Positions 23,633 through 32,526 of a stretch of DNA of 41,384 nucleotides are shown one piece after another; the first letter of the stretch is position 1; every line of letters starts with the position of its first letter. The stretch covers positions 1 through 41,384 of the forward strand of contig CAZVBH010000012.1 of NCBI GenBank assembly GCA_964625275.1, written 5' to 3'. The DNA is from UBA3775 sp964625275 (lineage in GTDB: Bacteria; Bacillota; Clostridia; Lachnospirales; Lachnospiraceae). Under the pieces are notes generated by a model, which made no database searches, had not been told where the DNA came from, and saw only the letters and a program-made list of their open reading frames with translations. The translations under genes and the position numbers were made by a program.

Positions 23633-25312
23633 ATGGCAAGAAAACGATTAGGTGATATGCTTGTCGCCGAAGGCCTCATCACAGAAGAGCAGGTCCAGCA
23701 GGCACTCGAAGCAAAAAAAGGCACCTCAAAAAGACTCGGTGAAGTCATCGTCGAGATGGGACTTACGAACGAAGACCGAATTTGTAAGGCACTCGAAAGC
23801 CAGCTCGGCATTGAATACATAAGTGTCGCCAATGCAAAGGTTCCTGAGAACTTACCTGAGAAGATTACAGGTACTCTCCTCAGAAAGCACATGGTAATCC
23901 CAATCGGCTACGACGAGTACTCAATGGACGTACTCAAGCTTGCAATGGCCGACCCAATGGATATGACCGCAATCGACGATATCGAGATGATTACCGGCGC
24001 TCAGGTAGAACCATACATCGCTACCAGCCACGACATCATGGTAGCCATCGACAAAAACTACGGTAATGAAGAAGCTCAGTCTGCTGCGGACGCCTTCGCA
24101 AAAGAAAGAGGCGACTACCAGTTAGAAGAGAATGATGAAGAGTCAAGCATCGCAGATTCACCAATCGTAATTCTCGTAAAGACAATGATTGAACAGGCAG
24201 CCCGTCTTAGAACCTCCGATATTCACGTAGAGGCCCTTGAGACCAGAGTACGAATCCGTTACCGAATCGATGGTTCCCTCTACGAACAGATAAGCTATGA
24301 TATCAGCCTGATGCCGGCAATTACAGCCCGACTCAAGATTCTTGCAGGAATGGATATCGCAGAAAAAAGAAAGCCTCAGGATGGTCGAATCACTCAGATT
24401 GTAGACCGAGTAGAGTACGATATTCGTGTATCCATGCTCCCAACCGTCTACGGCGAAAAGTGCGTAATGCGTCTTGCAATGAAGCAGGCACTCTCACGAG
24501 ACAAAAAAGACTTAGGCTTTAGTGACGCAGAGATGAAGACCTTTGACCACATCCTGCAAAATCCAAACGGAATTATTCTTGTAACCGGACCAACCGGCTC
24601 CGGTAAATCAACCACCCTCTACACAGCTCTTTCCGAGCTCAACACAGAGGACGTAAATATTGTAACAGTAGAAGACCCTGTCGAGGCCAATATCGACGGA
24701 ATTAACCAGGTTCACGTAAATCCGAAAGCCGGACTTACCTTCGCCTCAGCCCTCCGTTCAATCCTCCGTCAGGATCCGGACATCATCATGATCGGTGAGA
24801 TTCGAGACGGTGAGACTGCCCAAATTGCGGTACAGGCCGCTATCACAGGTCACCTTGTAGTTTCCACCCTTCATACAAACTCCTCAGCGGCAACAATTTC
24901 CCGACTCGAGGATATGGGAATTGAAAGCTACCTCGTAGCTGACTCAGTAAAGGGGGTAATTGCCCAGCGTCTTGTAAAGAGACTTTGTCCGAAATGCAAA
25001 AGAGCGAGAGAAGCAACAGAAGAAGAAAAAGAAATTATGCTTGTGCCACTTGATGAGCCTTGCACAATATATGAGCCGGTCGGATGCCAGGATTGCAACA
25101 ACATTGGCTATAGGGGCCGAATCGGCGTTTACGAAATCATGGAAATCAACAAAGAAATGGCAGGAATTATTTCCCGTCAGGAGAACACAGAAATGCTCAA
25201 AGAGGCTTCAATCCGTAACGGAATGAATACCCTCCGAATGGCAGCTACCAAGCACGTTCTCAACGGAATCACCTCCTACCCTGAAATGGTAAGAATTTCC
25301 TTCGACACGTAG
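23633..25312 (+). CDS. pilB: Type IV pilus assembly ATPase PilB
   Basis: A 559-residue cytoplasmic hexameric ATPase that drives pilus extension. Residues 1 to about 150 are the MshEN-type N-terminal domain, which in many homologues binds cyclic-di-GMP. Walker A is GPTGSGKST (near 320), the Walker B region is DPDIIMIGEIRDGETA, and the histidine box lies in GHLVVSTLHTNSS. The four-cysteine zinc site, LCPKCK ... GCQDC, is present. Length is normal. A GAAGGGATG ribosome site precedes the ATG. It is the first gene of the locus, with pilT 30 bp later. Confidence 0.97.
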   Translation: MARKRLGDMLVAEGLITEEQVQQALEAKKGTSKRLGEVIVEMGLTNEDRICKALESQLGIEYISVANAKVPENLPEKITGTLLRKHMVIPIGYDEYSMDVLKLAMADPMDMTAIDDIEMITGAQVEPYIATSHDIMVAIDKNYGNEEAQSAADAFAKERGDYQLEENDEESSIADSPIVILVKTMIEQAARLRTSDIHVEALETRVRIRYRIDGSLYEQISYDISLMPAITARLKILAGMDIAEKRKPQDGRITQIVDRVEYDIRVSMLPTVYGEKCVMRLAMKQALSRDKKDLGFSDAEMKTFDHILQNPNGIILVTGPTGSGKSTTLYTALSELNTEDVNIVTVEDPVEANIDGINQVHVNPKAGLTFASALRSILRQDPDIIMIGEIRDGETAQIAVQAAITGHLVVSTLHTNSSAATISRLEDMGIESYLVADSVKGVIAQRLVKRLCPKCKRAREATEEEKEIMLVPLDEPCTIYEPVGCQDCNNIGYRGRIGVYEIMEINKEMAGIISRQENTEMLKEASIRNGMNTLRMAATKHVLNGITSYPEMVRISFDT

Positions 25313-25342
25313 CAAAAAATAATGTAACACAGGGGTTTAAAT

Positions 25343-26419
25343 ATGAATAATCAAAAACTTGACGAAATTCTTCTTCTCGCAGTAGAAAGACACGCATCCG
25401 ATATCCACATGACAGCCGGCAAACCGGTTATCTACCGAATCGATGGAGACCTTCGAGACAAAGACGATCACATCATGACACCGGATGAAATAGAAGAAAT
25501 AGTTGTTCCTCTCTACGCAGACAATGCACGTCTCGTAGAAATCATGGAAGAGACCGGCGAAATCGACTTTGCCTACTCACTTCAGGGCAAAGGACGATTC
25601 AGAGTAAACGTATTCAGACAGCGTGGAACCGTTGCAATGGTAATGAGACTTTTACCATTCAAGATTCCGGCTCCAAGAGAACTCGGCTTACCCGCTTCGG
25701 TCCAGGATCTTATAACAAGAAAAAGAGGACTGGTGCTCGTTACCGGTGCAACAGGTTCAGGTAAATCAACAACCCTTGCCTCTTTAATCAACGTAATCAA
25801 CAATACCTACAGACGACACATAATAACCCTCGAGGATCCTATCGAGTACCTTCACAGGCACGAAAAGTCCATCGTCAACCAAAGAGAGATTGGTGACGAT
25901 ACAAAGGACTACGCAGGAGCCCTCAGAGCAGCACTCCGTGAGGATCCGGACGTAATCCTCGTAGGTGAGATGCGAGACAACGAAACAATTCAGACTGCAA
26001 TTACTGCAGCTGAGACAGGTCACCTGGTATTCTCCACTCTCCATACTAACGGAGCGGCCGATACCATCAACCGTGTAATCGACGTATTCCCACCTCATCA
26101 GCAACAACAGATTCGAGTTCAGCTCGCTTCCGTAATTGAGTGTGTAATTTCCCAGCAGCTTCTCCCAATCCAGCAGGGGCAGGGACGAGTTGCAGCCTTC
26201 GAAGTAATGCTTGGCTCCTCAGCAGTGCGAAGCCTCATTCGAGAAGGAAAGGCTTACCAGATACCATCCACAATGCAGACCAGCAAAAAGCTCGGAATGA
26301 TAACAATGGATGACTCCCTCTACAACCTCTACATCGGTGGCTTAATCAGTGCAGAAAACTGTATCAACTATGCCCAGGATGTACCGGGAATGGAGAAAAG
26401 ACTCAGTCTTCGTAACTAA
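25343..26419 (+). CDS. pilT: Type IV pilus retraction ATPase PilT
   Basis: A 358-residue hexameric ATPase powering pilus disassembly and twitching. Walker A is GATGSGKST (near residue 134) and Walker B is DPDVILVGEMRDNET (near 200). A C-terminal SSAVRSLIREGKAYQIP is the retraction-specific AIRNLIRE motif. Its presence next to pilB implies dynamic pili rather than a static pseudopilus. It starts 30 bp after pilB and is followed by pilC after 21 bp. Confidence 0.97.
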   Translation: MNNQKLDEILLLAVERHASDIHMTAGKPVIYRIDGDLRDKDDHIMTPDEIEEIVVPLYADNARLVEIMEETGEIDFAYSLQGKGRFRVNVFRQRGTVAMVMRLLPFKIPAPRELGLPASVQDLITRKRGLVLVTGATGSGKSTTLASLINVINNTYRRHIITLEDPIEYLHRHEKSIVNQREIGDDTKDYAGALRAALREDPDVILVGEMRDNETIQTAITAAETGHLVFSTLHTNGAADTINRVIDVFPPHQQQQIRVQLASVIECVISQQLLPIQQGQGRVAAFEVMLGSSAVRSLIREGKAYQIPSTMQTSKKLGMITMDDSLYNLYIGGLISAENCINYAQDVPGMEKRLSLRN

Positions 26420-26440
26420 ATAAAACAAGGAGGATAAATA

Positions 26441-27652
26441 GTGGCTACTTTTACTTATACTGCCGTAGATAAACTCGGCAAACAGAAAAGAGGCAACATC
26501 GACGCCCTCAATCCCGACAGAGCGATGGTCGCTCTGAAAGCAGAAGGCCTGATTCCTGTAAAAGTTCAGGAAGCCAGCATCTTCTCCCAGGATATTCAGG
26601 TCGGTGGCAAAAAGGCAAGCGCCCATGACCTGGCTCTCTTCTGTAATCAGTTTGAAAGTATCTTAAATGCCGGTGTACCAGTAATCGATGCACTCGGAAT
26701 GCTCGCAGAGCAGACAGAAAATAAAGCCTTCGCAAAGGCAATAATTGAGGTAAAGACCAGCGTTGAACGAGGTGAATCCTTAGGTGGCGCAATGGCAGCC
26801 AGAAAAGATGTCTTCCCATCAATGCTTATCTCAATGGTACAGGCAGGTGAAGCCTCAGGCTCCCTTGAAGTTTCTCTTAACCGAATGGCAATTCAGTTCG
26901 ATAAGGATACAAAGCTCAAGGCAACCATCAAAAAAGCCCTCACCTATCCTGCAGTAGTTTTGGTAGTAATGTTCGCGGTTATCCTCGTACTTCTCTACTA
27001 CGTAATTCCAACCTTCATGTCAATGTTCGCAGACATGGATATCGAAATGCCGGCGCTCACGATGTTCGTAATGAATGCCAGCGACTTCGTTCAGAACTAC
27101 TGGTACATCATCCTCGCAGTTGTTGTAATTATTGTAATTGCCTGGAAGACCTTCTCGTCAACAATGACCGGAAAGATTGCAATCGGAAAGTTCACACTTT
27201 GGTGTCCTCTTTCAAAGAACTTCGTAATCAAGACAGCTTCAGCCAGACTTGCCCGTACACTCAGTACCCTTACTGCAGCAGGTATCTCAATGATTGAAGC
27301 CCTTGACATCACCTCAAAGACAATGACTAACGTAATCCTTCGTATGGCAGTAATGGATGCCAAGGAAGATGTAAAGAAAGGTGTACCTCTCTCCGAAGGA
27401 CTCAAGAAATCAGGTGTCTTCCCACCAATGCTTCTTCACATGACCAAAATCGGTGAAAACACCGGTGACATGGAAGCAATGCTCACAAAGATGGCCAACT
27501 ACTACGATGAAGAAGTAGAAAATGCAACAGCTCAGCTGATGGCAATGATTGAACCAATGATTACCGTAGTAATGGCAGGACTCGTAGGAGTTATCGTAGG
27601 TGCGGTACTGATGCCAATGGTTGCACTCTATGATGGACTTGAAAATATTTAA
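26441..27652 (+). CDS. pilC: Type IV pilus inner-membrane platform protein PilC
   Basis: A 403-residue polytopic membrane protein that couples the ATPases to pilin insertion. It has two GspF/PilC cytoplasmic domains, each followed by membrane spans (around residues 170-225 and 375-400). The first GspF domain shows the typical FCNQFESILNAGVPVIDAL. The start is GTG with a perfect AAGGAGG site 7 bp ahead. The gene ends just before the leader hairpin of the first pilin gene. Confidence 0.96.
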   Translation: MATFTYTAVDKLGKQKRGNIDALNPDRAMVALKAEGLIPVKVQEASIFSQDIQVGGKKASAHDLALFCNQFESILNAGVPVIDALGMLAEQTENKAFAKAIIEVKTSVERGESLGGAMAARKDVFPSMLISMVQAGEASGSLEVSLNRMAIQFDKDTKLKATIKKALTYPAVVLVVMFAVILVLLYYVIPTFMSMFADMDIEMPALTMFVMNASDFVQNYWYIILAVVVIIVIAWKTFSSTMTGKIAIGKFTLWCPLSKNFVIKTASARLARTLSTLTAAGISMIEALDITSKTMTNVILRMAVMDAKEDVKKGVPLSEGLKKSGVFPPMLLHMTKIGENTGDMEAMLTKMANYYDEEVENATAQLMAMIEPMITVVMAGLVGVIVGAVLMPMVALYDGLENI

Positions 27653-27662
27653 TCTTTGAATT

Positions 27663-27694
27663 AAGACTTGGCCTGATAGGGCAGGCTGAGTTTT
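27663..27694 (+). promoter_or_regulatory. Leader hairpin of the first pilin gene
   Basis: AAGACTTGGCC (27663-27673) pairs along its whole length with GGCTGAGTTTT (27684-27694), using several G-U pairs, around the loop TGATAGGGCA. The second pilin gene has the same structure with compensating changes. It lies 46 bp before the pilin start and may stabilise or insulate the abundant pilin mRNA. Confidence 0.75.
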
Positions 27695-27740
27695 AAGATA
27701 AATAATTTAATCTTATAATAATAAAAAGGAGAATATTGTT

Positions 27741-28235
27741 ATGAAAACAAAGAAAAATGCAGGCTTTTCGCTTGTAGAGCTTATCGTTGTTATTGCCATC
27801 ATGGCAGTTTTAGTAGGTGTACTTGCACCAGCTTACTTAAAGTATGTTGAGAAGTCAAGAAAGTCAACAGACGTATCAGCAGTAGCTGATATCATGGATG
27901 CAGCAACAACAGTAGCAGGTGATGCAGAGTATGATGTACCAGCTGCTTCAGTATTTAAAATGGCTGGTGCTTCAAACAAAATAACACTTTCAGTAACTTT
28001 TCCTAATGGAGCTTCTAGTGATGCTAGAAGTAAAGCAGAAGAAGCTTGGCAGGATGTAGCTAGTGCAAAAGACGGTTATAGCTTAAAGTCAAAGGAGTTT
28101 AAGGCAGCTACTGCAGCCAATGCAGAAGGAACAGTTGAAAATAATGGTTCTGTAACTTGGAAGAGTGATGCTAGTGGATTGTTTGAGTCTATGAGAAAGT
28201 ATTCTTCATCTCTTGATGGTAAGTTCGAAGACTAA
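27741..28235 (+). CDS. pilA: Major type IV pilin, copy 1
   Basis: A 164-residue prepilin. The leader MKTKKNAG is cut by PilD before F, giving FSLVE with the essential Glu at mature position 5. The hydrophobic N-terminal helix runs to about residue 35, and the globular domain begins near residue 60. The first 66 or so codons are identical in DNA to those of the second pilin gene; the C-terminal domains differ, although both keep a YSLKSKEFKAA-like segment, NNGSV and a closing YSSSLDGKFE. There are no cysteines. AAGGAG gives strong initiation. The leader hairpin upstream and strong hairpins downstream suggest a separate, stable mRNA. Confidence 0.95.
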   Translation: MKTKKNAGFSLVELIVVIAIMAVLVGVLAPAYLKYVEKSRKSTDVSAVADIMDAATTVAGDAEYDVPAASVFKMAGASNKITLSVTFPNGASSDARSKAEEAWQDVASAKDGYSLKSKEFKAATAANAEGTVENNGSVTWKSDASGLFESMRKYSSSLDGKFED

Positions 28236-28266
28236 TAGTTGTTTATACGTAATTAAAGTAATTAAC

Positions 28267-28377
28267 CCATCCCACCTTTTGGGTGGGATGGTAAATCTCA
28301 AATCCCTATTATTTGAGAAAGCAAAAATTTTTTCATGAGATAATTTTTGTGGAGTGAATTAAGATGCTTTTAATTCA
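28267..28377 (+). repeat. Four-hairpin spacer module after pilin copy 1
   Basis: Four stem-loops follow in order: CCATCCCACC/GGTGGGATGG (28267-28291), TCTCAAAT/ATTTGAGA (28296-28318), CAAAAATT/AATTTTTG (28322-28349) and TGAATTAA/TTAATTCA (28355-28377). The first is a likely attenuator or terminator. The same module recurs after pilin copy 2. Confidence 0.85.
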
Positions 28378-28456
28378 TTTCACTAAGGTTATTTTAATCT
28401 GATTCAAAAGGGCTTTAAAAGTTTTGGTAGAGTTTTGAATTTTTTTACTTTGAATT

Positions 28457-28488
28457 AAAGCTGAGCCCGATAGGGCAGGCTCAGCTTT
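28457..28488 (+). promoter_or_regulatory. Leader hairpin of the second pilin gene
   Basis: AAAGCTGAGCC (28457-28467) pairs perfectly with GGCTCAGCTTT (28478-28488) around CGATAGGGCA, almost the same loop as in the first pilin leader. It is followed by the same AT-rich stretch and GGAGAATATTGTT ribosome site. Confidence 0.75.
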
Positions 28489-28533
28489 AAATAAATAATT
28501 TTAATCTTATAATAATAAAAGGAGAATATTGTT

Positions 28534-29034
28534 ATGAAAACAAAGAAAAATGCAGGCTTTTCGCTTGTAGAGCTTATCGTTGTTATTGCCATCATGGCAG
28601 TTTTAGTAGGTGTACTTGCACCAGCTTACTTAAAGTATGTTGAGAAGTCAAGAAAGTCAACAGACGTATCAGCAGTAGCTGATATCATGGATGCAGCAAC
28701 AACAGTAGCAGGTGATGCAGAGTATGATGTACCAGCCCTAGCTGAATTCGAAATGGTTGGAGATAGTGCTGGAAAAATAACACTTGAATTAGGTGGTACT
28801 ACGTTCGAAAAGTCAGATGACGCACTTAAGGGCTGGAAGGATGTAGCTAGCTCAACTAACGGCTATCAGTGTAAGTCAAAAGAATTTAAAGCAGCTAGTA
28901 GTCAGACTGTAAACGGTATAGTTCAGAATAATGGCTCAGTAGTTTGGAAAAATGTTGACAAGACTGCTAGTACGAAGATATTTGATGCTATGTGTGCTTA
29001 CTCATCATCTCTTTCTGGAAAGTTCGAAAACTAA
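28534..29034 (+). CDS. Major type IV pilin, copy 2
   Basis: A 166-residue prepilin with the same MKTKKNAG/FSLVE processing site. Its first roughly 200 bp are identical to those of copy 1, then the globular domain diverges (single Cys residues appear in YQCKSKEF and DAMCAYSS). The gene and its leader form a cassette repeated with an offset of 793 bp. Either a subunit variant or a minor pilin of the same fibre is possible. The sharp boundary between identical and divergent parts suggests gene conversion. Confidence 0.94.
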   Translation: MKTKKNAGFSLVELIVVIAIMAVLVGVLAPAYLKYVEKSRKSTDVSAVADIMDAATTVAGDAEYDVPALAEFEMVGDSAGKITLELGGTTFEKSDDALKGWKDVASSTNGYQCKSKEFKAASSQTVNGIVQNNGSVVWKNVDKTASTKIFDAMCAYSSSLSGKFEN

Positions 29035-29066
29035 TGGAGATTCTTATCTGATTTGAATTCTTAAAA

Positions 29067-29178
29067 CCATCCCACCATTTAGGTGGGATGGTAAATCTCA
29101 AATCCCTATTATTTGAGAAAACAAAAATTTTTTCATGAAATAATTTTTGTGGAGTGAATTAGGATTTCTTAATTCACT
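29067..29178 (+). repeat. Four-hairpin spacer module after pilin copy 2
   Basis: The first stem CCATCCCACC/GGTGGGATGG (29067-29091) is identical to that after copy 1, but the loop changes from TTTTG to ATTTA. The other three stems are conserved, and the last is AGTGAATTA/TAATTCACT. It was duplicated together with the pilin gene. Confidence 0.85.
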
Positions 29179-29239
29179 TCGCAAAGATTACTTTGTAAAA
29201 AGTCAATCTTTGATTACAAATGATAATTTGGGAGTAAGT

Positions 29240-29749
29240 ATGAAAGGTAGTAGGGAGGCAGGCTTTTCACTCGTTGAACTTATTGTAGTTATTGCAATTA
29301 TGGCAATTCTCGTTGGAGTCTTGGCGCCTGCTTATTTAAAATATGTAGAAAAATCCAGAAAATCTTCAGACATTTCTGCAATTGATCAGGTTCTCGATGC
29401 CGCTAATGCGGTAGCCACAGACATGGAGTACCATGTGCCTGCAAATACTGAATTTTGTCTGACGGCAGTAAATGGACTGGTGAACTTTACAATGCCTGTC
29501 TGGGGTGATGAAACAGACATAAAAGCAACCGGTGATAATTATTGGTCACTTGCTCTTTCTGAATGGAAGGACACCTCCAACAAAGGTGACCCTTATACAA
29601 TGCATTCAAAGGAATGGAAAAGTGGCAATGGAACCCTAATAGGAACCGTTCAAACCGATGGAACTCTTGTATGGCACAAAGACAGCAACAATGGAGTTTT
29701 TGGTGATATGTGCAGCTATTCCAAAGATTTTGGTTCTCGCTTTGAATAG
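29240..29749 (+). CDS. Type IV pilin, copy 3 (divergent)
   Basis: A 169-residue prepilin starting MKGSREAG/FSLVE. The N-terminal helix is nearly the same at protein level (LAPAYLKYVEKSRKSSDIS), but the DNA differs, so it is an older duplicate. The globular part shares the MHSKEWKSG and YSKDFGSRFE positions with the other two. The start at 29240 was chosen for its GGGAG site; a longer in-frame start at 29147 lies in the spacer module. Upstream it lacks the GATAGGGCA hairpin and instead has an AAAGATT/AATCTTT hairpin (about 29184-29212), so it is probably expressed differently. Confidence 0.92.
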   Translation: MKGSREAGFSLVELIVVIAIMAILVGVLAPAYLKYVEKSRKSSDISAIDQVLDAANAVATDMEYHVPANTEFCLTAVNGLVNFTMPVWGDETDIKATGDNYWSLALSEWKDTSNKGDPYTMHSKEWKSGNGTLIGTVQTDGTLVWHKDSNNGVFGDMCSYSKDFGSRFE

Positions 29750-29804
29750 GCAAAGTTAGAAGCCGGTCAAAAGCGACTTAAATATAAATGACAGGAAATT
29801 ATAA

Positions 29805-30620
29805 ATGGAAACAATTTGGTCGATAGTTACTTATTTAACAATCTTCCTCTATGGAATCTTCATAGGAAGCTTCTTAAATGTAGTAATTCTCAGAATACCA
29901 TTAAAACAAAGCATTACAAAGCAGCGTTCTCACTGCATGACTTGTGGCTACCAGCTAAGCTGGTATGACCTTTTTCCACTTTTTAGCTGGCTTTTCTTAA
30001 AAGGAAAGTGCAGAAAATGTGGAGCAAAGATTTCAGCACAATATCCAATCGTAGAAGGAGCCAACGGAATCCTCTATGTGCTGATTTTCTTTCTAACCTA
30101 CGGAGTGAACTCTTACCAGATGTTTGAGTATTTTCACTTCGAAACCTTTCTCTATTGCCTGATGGGTTCAGCCCTGCTCGCCCTTAGTGTAATAGATTTT
30201 AGAACCTTTGAAATCCCTGTGGGCTTTAACATTTTCATAGGCGCACTTGGAATTATAAATCTGATTTATCGCTTTATCGCCTTTGGCGTAGCCGGTTCAG
30301 ACTGGCTGAATTACCTGATTGGAATGATTAGCGTAAGCCTTTTCTGTTTACTCCTTTTCGTCTTTTCGGGAGGACGTGCAATCGGAGGAGGAGACGTAAA
30401 GCTAGTAGCCGCAGCAGGCTTACTGATTGGCTGGAAGAAAATTGTCTTAGCTTTCATCCTTGCCTGTATCCTCGGCTCGGTAATTCATTCAATAAGAATG
30501 AAAGTATCTAAAGCAGACAAAGTTCTGGCGATGGGACCTTACCTCTCAGCAGGCATAATGCTTTCAGTACTTTTCGGAGATAAGCTGATAAATTGGTATT
30601 TAAGCTTTTTTAAACATTGA
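29805..30620 (+). CDS. pilD: Prepilin peptidase PilD
   Basis: A 271-residue polytopic aspartic protease and N-methyltransferase that processes the pilins of this locus. The N-terminal part has FIGSFLNVVILRIP and a four-cysteine zinc site, CMTCGY ... CRKCG (residues about 45-80). The two catalytic aspartates lie in SVIDFRTFEIP and GGGDVK. Seven to eight spans follow. The length is normal for the bifunctional form. Confidence 0.96.
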   Translation: METIWSIVTYLTIFLYGIFIGSFLNVVILRIPLKQSITKQRSHCMTCGYQLSWYDLFPLFSWLFLKGKCRKCGAKISAQYPIVEGANGILYVLIFFLTYGVNSYQMFEYFHFETFLYCLMGSALLALSVIDFRTFEIPVGFNIFIGALGIINLIYRFIAFGVAGSDWLNYLIGMISVSLFCLLLFVFSGGRAIGGGDVKLVAAAGLLIGWKKIVLAFILACILGSVIHSIRMKVSKADKVLAMGPYLSAGIMLSVLFGDKLINWYLSFFKH

Positions 30621-30774
30621 AACTATAGAAGATCAGATAAGCGAAAGCATATTCTGACTCTACTTTAGCTATAGATTAAAATTCCTGGTCTGGTTTAATG
30701 GGGTGGAGCTCTAAATTTAGACTTGGATAAGAAATAAGAAGGAAGAAGGAAGCAATTCCGGACGGGAGGATTTT

Positions 30775-32499
30775 ATGGCATTAAAGGTGCTGTCGTTTGA
30801 AGTCGGTCAGGCAACCACTCGAGTTGTCGAGATGGACTACAAAACAAAAAACCCAAAAATTTATAATGTATTTACTGTAGAAACCCCTGCTGATGTAATT
30901 CAGGATGGTGTTCTCGTAAGAAACGAAGAATTTATCGTTGCAGTAAAGGGCGAAATCAGAAGAAGGCAGATAAAGACAAAGGCAGCCGTATTTACGGTAT
31001 CGTCCAGCCGTATCGCAAACAGAGAGGCTCGTATCCCTGCAGTCAAGAATCATAGGCAGATTATGCCAATCATCATGGCAAACGCATCTGACTACTTCCC
31101 TGTAGATATGAATCAGTATCACCTGGTTTACAACATCCTCGGAAAAGTAGCCGGTGAAGGCGAAGGAGAAGGCGAGCAGTTAAGACTCTCACTTCTTGCA
31201 GTTCCAAATGATGTAACTACCTCATACATTGACTTTGCCAAGACAATGGAGCTTGAAATCAAGGCTCTTGACTATGTCGGCAACTCAGTATTCCAGGTAG
31301 TAAAGGAAACCTTCCCTGAAGGAACAAAAGCATTCTTAAAGATAGAAGAGCATGCCTCACTCGTTACAATCATAAACAACGGTGAGATGGTTCTCCAGAG
31401 ACAGATTGCTCATGGTCTTAACCAGGCAATTGAAAATCTCATGGAAACAGATATGTTCGAAGGCGAAGAACTTACATATCAGGGAGCAGAAAGAAAGTTC
31501 CTTGAAAACAAGATTATCAGACCTCACTTAAACCTCGATGCCGGTGTATCCTCAGAAGATGCTAACGAAGAAGATTTGATGGTTAAGGTCATGATTACAG
31601 AAAATCTTCGTTTCCTTGTCGGAAACATTAGCCGAGTGCTCGAGTATTTCACCTCAAGAAATGAAAATCTTTCACTTTCAGAGGTTTACCTTACCGGTCT
31701 CGGAGCTGACTTCGTAGGACTCCCTGAGCTCCTTACAAACGAGCTTGGCTTTGACGTAAAGCCATATACCGGACTTGATTCCTTTGCTGTTGTAAATAAA
31801 GAAACAGATGCACCTGAAGTAAATATGCGTGAGATGATAGCAAATATCGGTGCAGCCACCAACCCACTCCAGCTTCTCTCACCTGAACTTTTAAAGGGAG
31901 AAAAAGAAGTTAGTCTTGTCGGACCATTCGTCGTAATGGTTGCAGGTGTTGGTATTGCAATTGCTTTACTCCTAATCGGAACAATTATGGCTAATTCAGC
32001 AAAGAATAAGACAGCAGAGCTTAAGAAACAGCTGAGCGACCTTAGTTACATTCAGGAAGTTATTGATAATTATAACAATACAGAAATTACCTACAATGAG
32101 TTCATGTCAATTGACAAAGCAACTCAGAATTACAATATTGAACTCACAGCTTTAATGAAAGAACTTGAACAGAAGATGCCAGCTGATTTCGTTGCAACCT
32201 CCTTTGCAGTTACGGATTCAGGTGTAACAATGGGCGTACAGGTTTCTTCTAAAGAAGAAGCAGCAGAAGTTATCGAACAGCTTAGAACCTTTGATAGCAT
32301 AGCTTCCATTAGCACAGGCAGCTTCACAGAAACTGTTTCCTCAGCTACAGAAACTACAGTTGATGAGGATGGCAATGAAGTTACTACAGCTGTTGAGGGT
32401 ACAGAAACTTCAACCGTTACCTTCTCAGTCAGCATAACATATGCTCAGTATGGTGTTTCTGCTTCTGATGAAGAAGCAGAAGCTGAAGCAACAGAGTAA
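30775..32499 (+). CDS. PilM-PilN fusion, pilus assembly platform protein
   Basis: A 574-residue protein. Residues 1 to about 370 are the actin-like PilM fold (LSFEVGQATTRVVEMD at the N-terminus, VYLTGLGADFVGLPELL as the late nucleotide-binding segment). A membrane span lies at about 382-407, followed by a coiled coil (NKTAELKKQLSDLSYIQEVIDNY) and an external domain like PilN. In most species PilM and PilN are separate and PilM binds the cytoplasmic tail of PilN, so the fusion joins natural partners. A GGGAGG site precedes the start. The C-terminal tail is rich in Thr and Glu. pilO follows 27 bp later. Confidence 0.85.
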   Translation: MALKVLSFEVGQATTRVVEMDYKTKNPKIYNVFTVETPADVIQDGVLVRNEEFIVAVKGEIRRRQIKTKAAVFTVSSSRIANREARIPAVKNHRQIMPIIMANASDYFPVDMNQYHLVYNILGKVAGEGEGEGEQLRLSLLAVPNDVTTSYIDFAKTMELEIKALDYVGNSVFQVVKETFPEGTKAFLKIEEHASLVTIINNGEMVLQRQIAHGLNQAIENLMETDMFEGEELTYQGAERKFLENKIIRPHLNLDAGVSSEDANEEDLMVKVMITENLRFLVGNISRVLEYFTSRNENLSLSEVYLTGLGADFVGLPELLTNELGFDVKPYTGLDSFAVVNKETDAPEVNMREMIANIGAATNPLQLLSPELLKGEKEVSLVGPFVVMVAGVGIAIALLLIGTIMANSAKNKTAELKKQLSDLSYIQEVIDNYNNTEITYNEFMSIDKATQNYNIELTALMKELEQKMPADFVATSFAVTDSGVTMGVQVSSKEEAAEVIEQLRTFDSIASISTGSFTETVSSATETTVDEDGNEVTTAVEGTETSTVTFSVSITYAQYGVSASDEEAEAEATE

Positions 32500-32526
32500 A
32501 TCTTGGAAAGGAAATGGTGATTTGAT

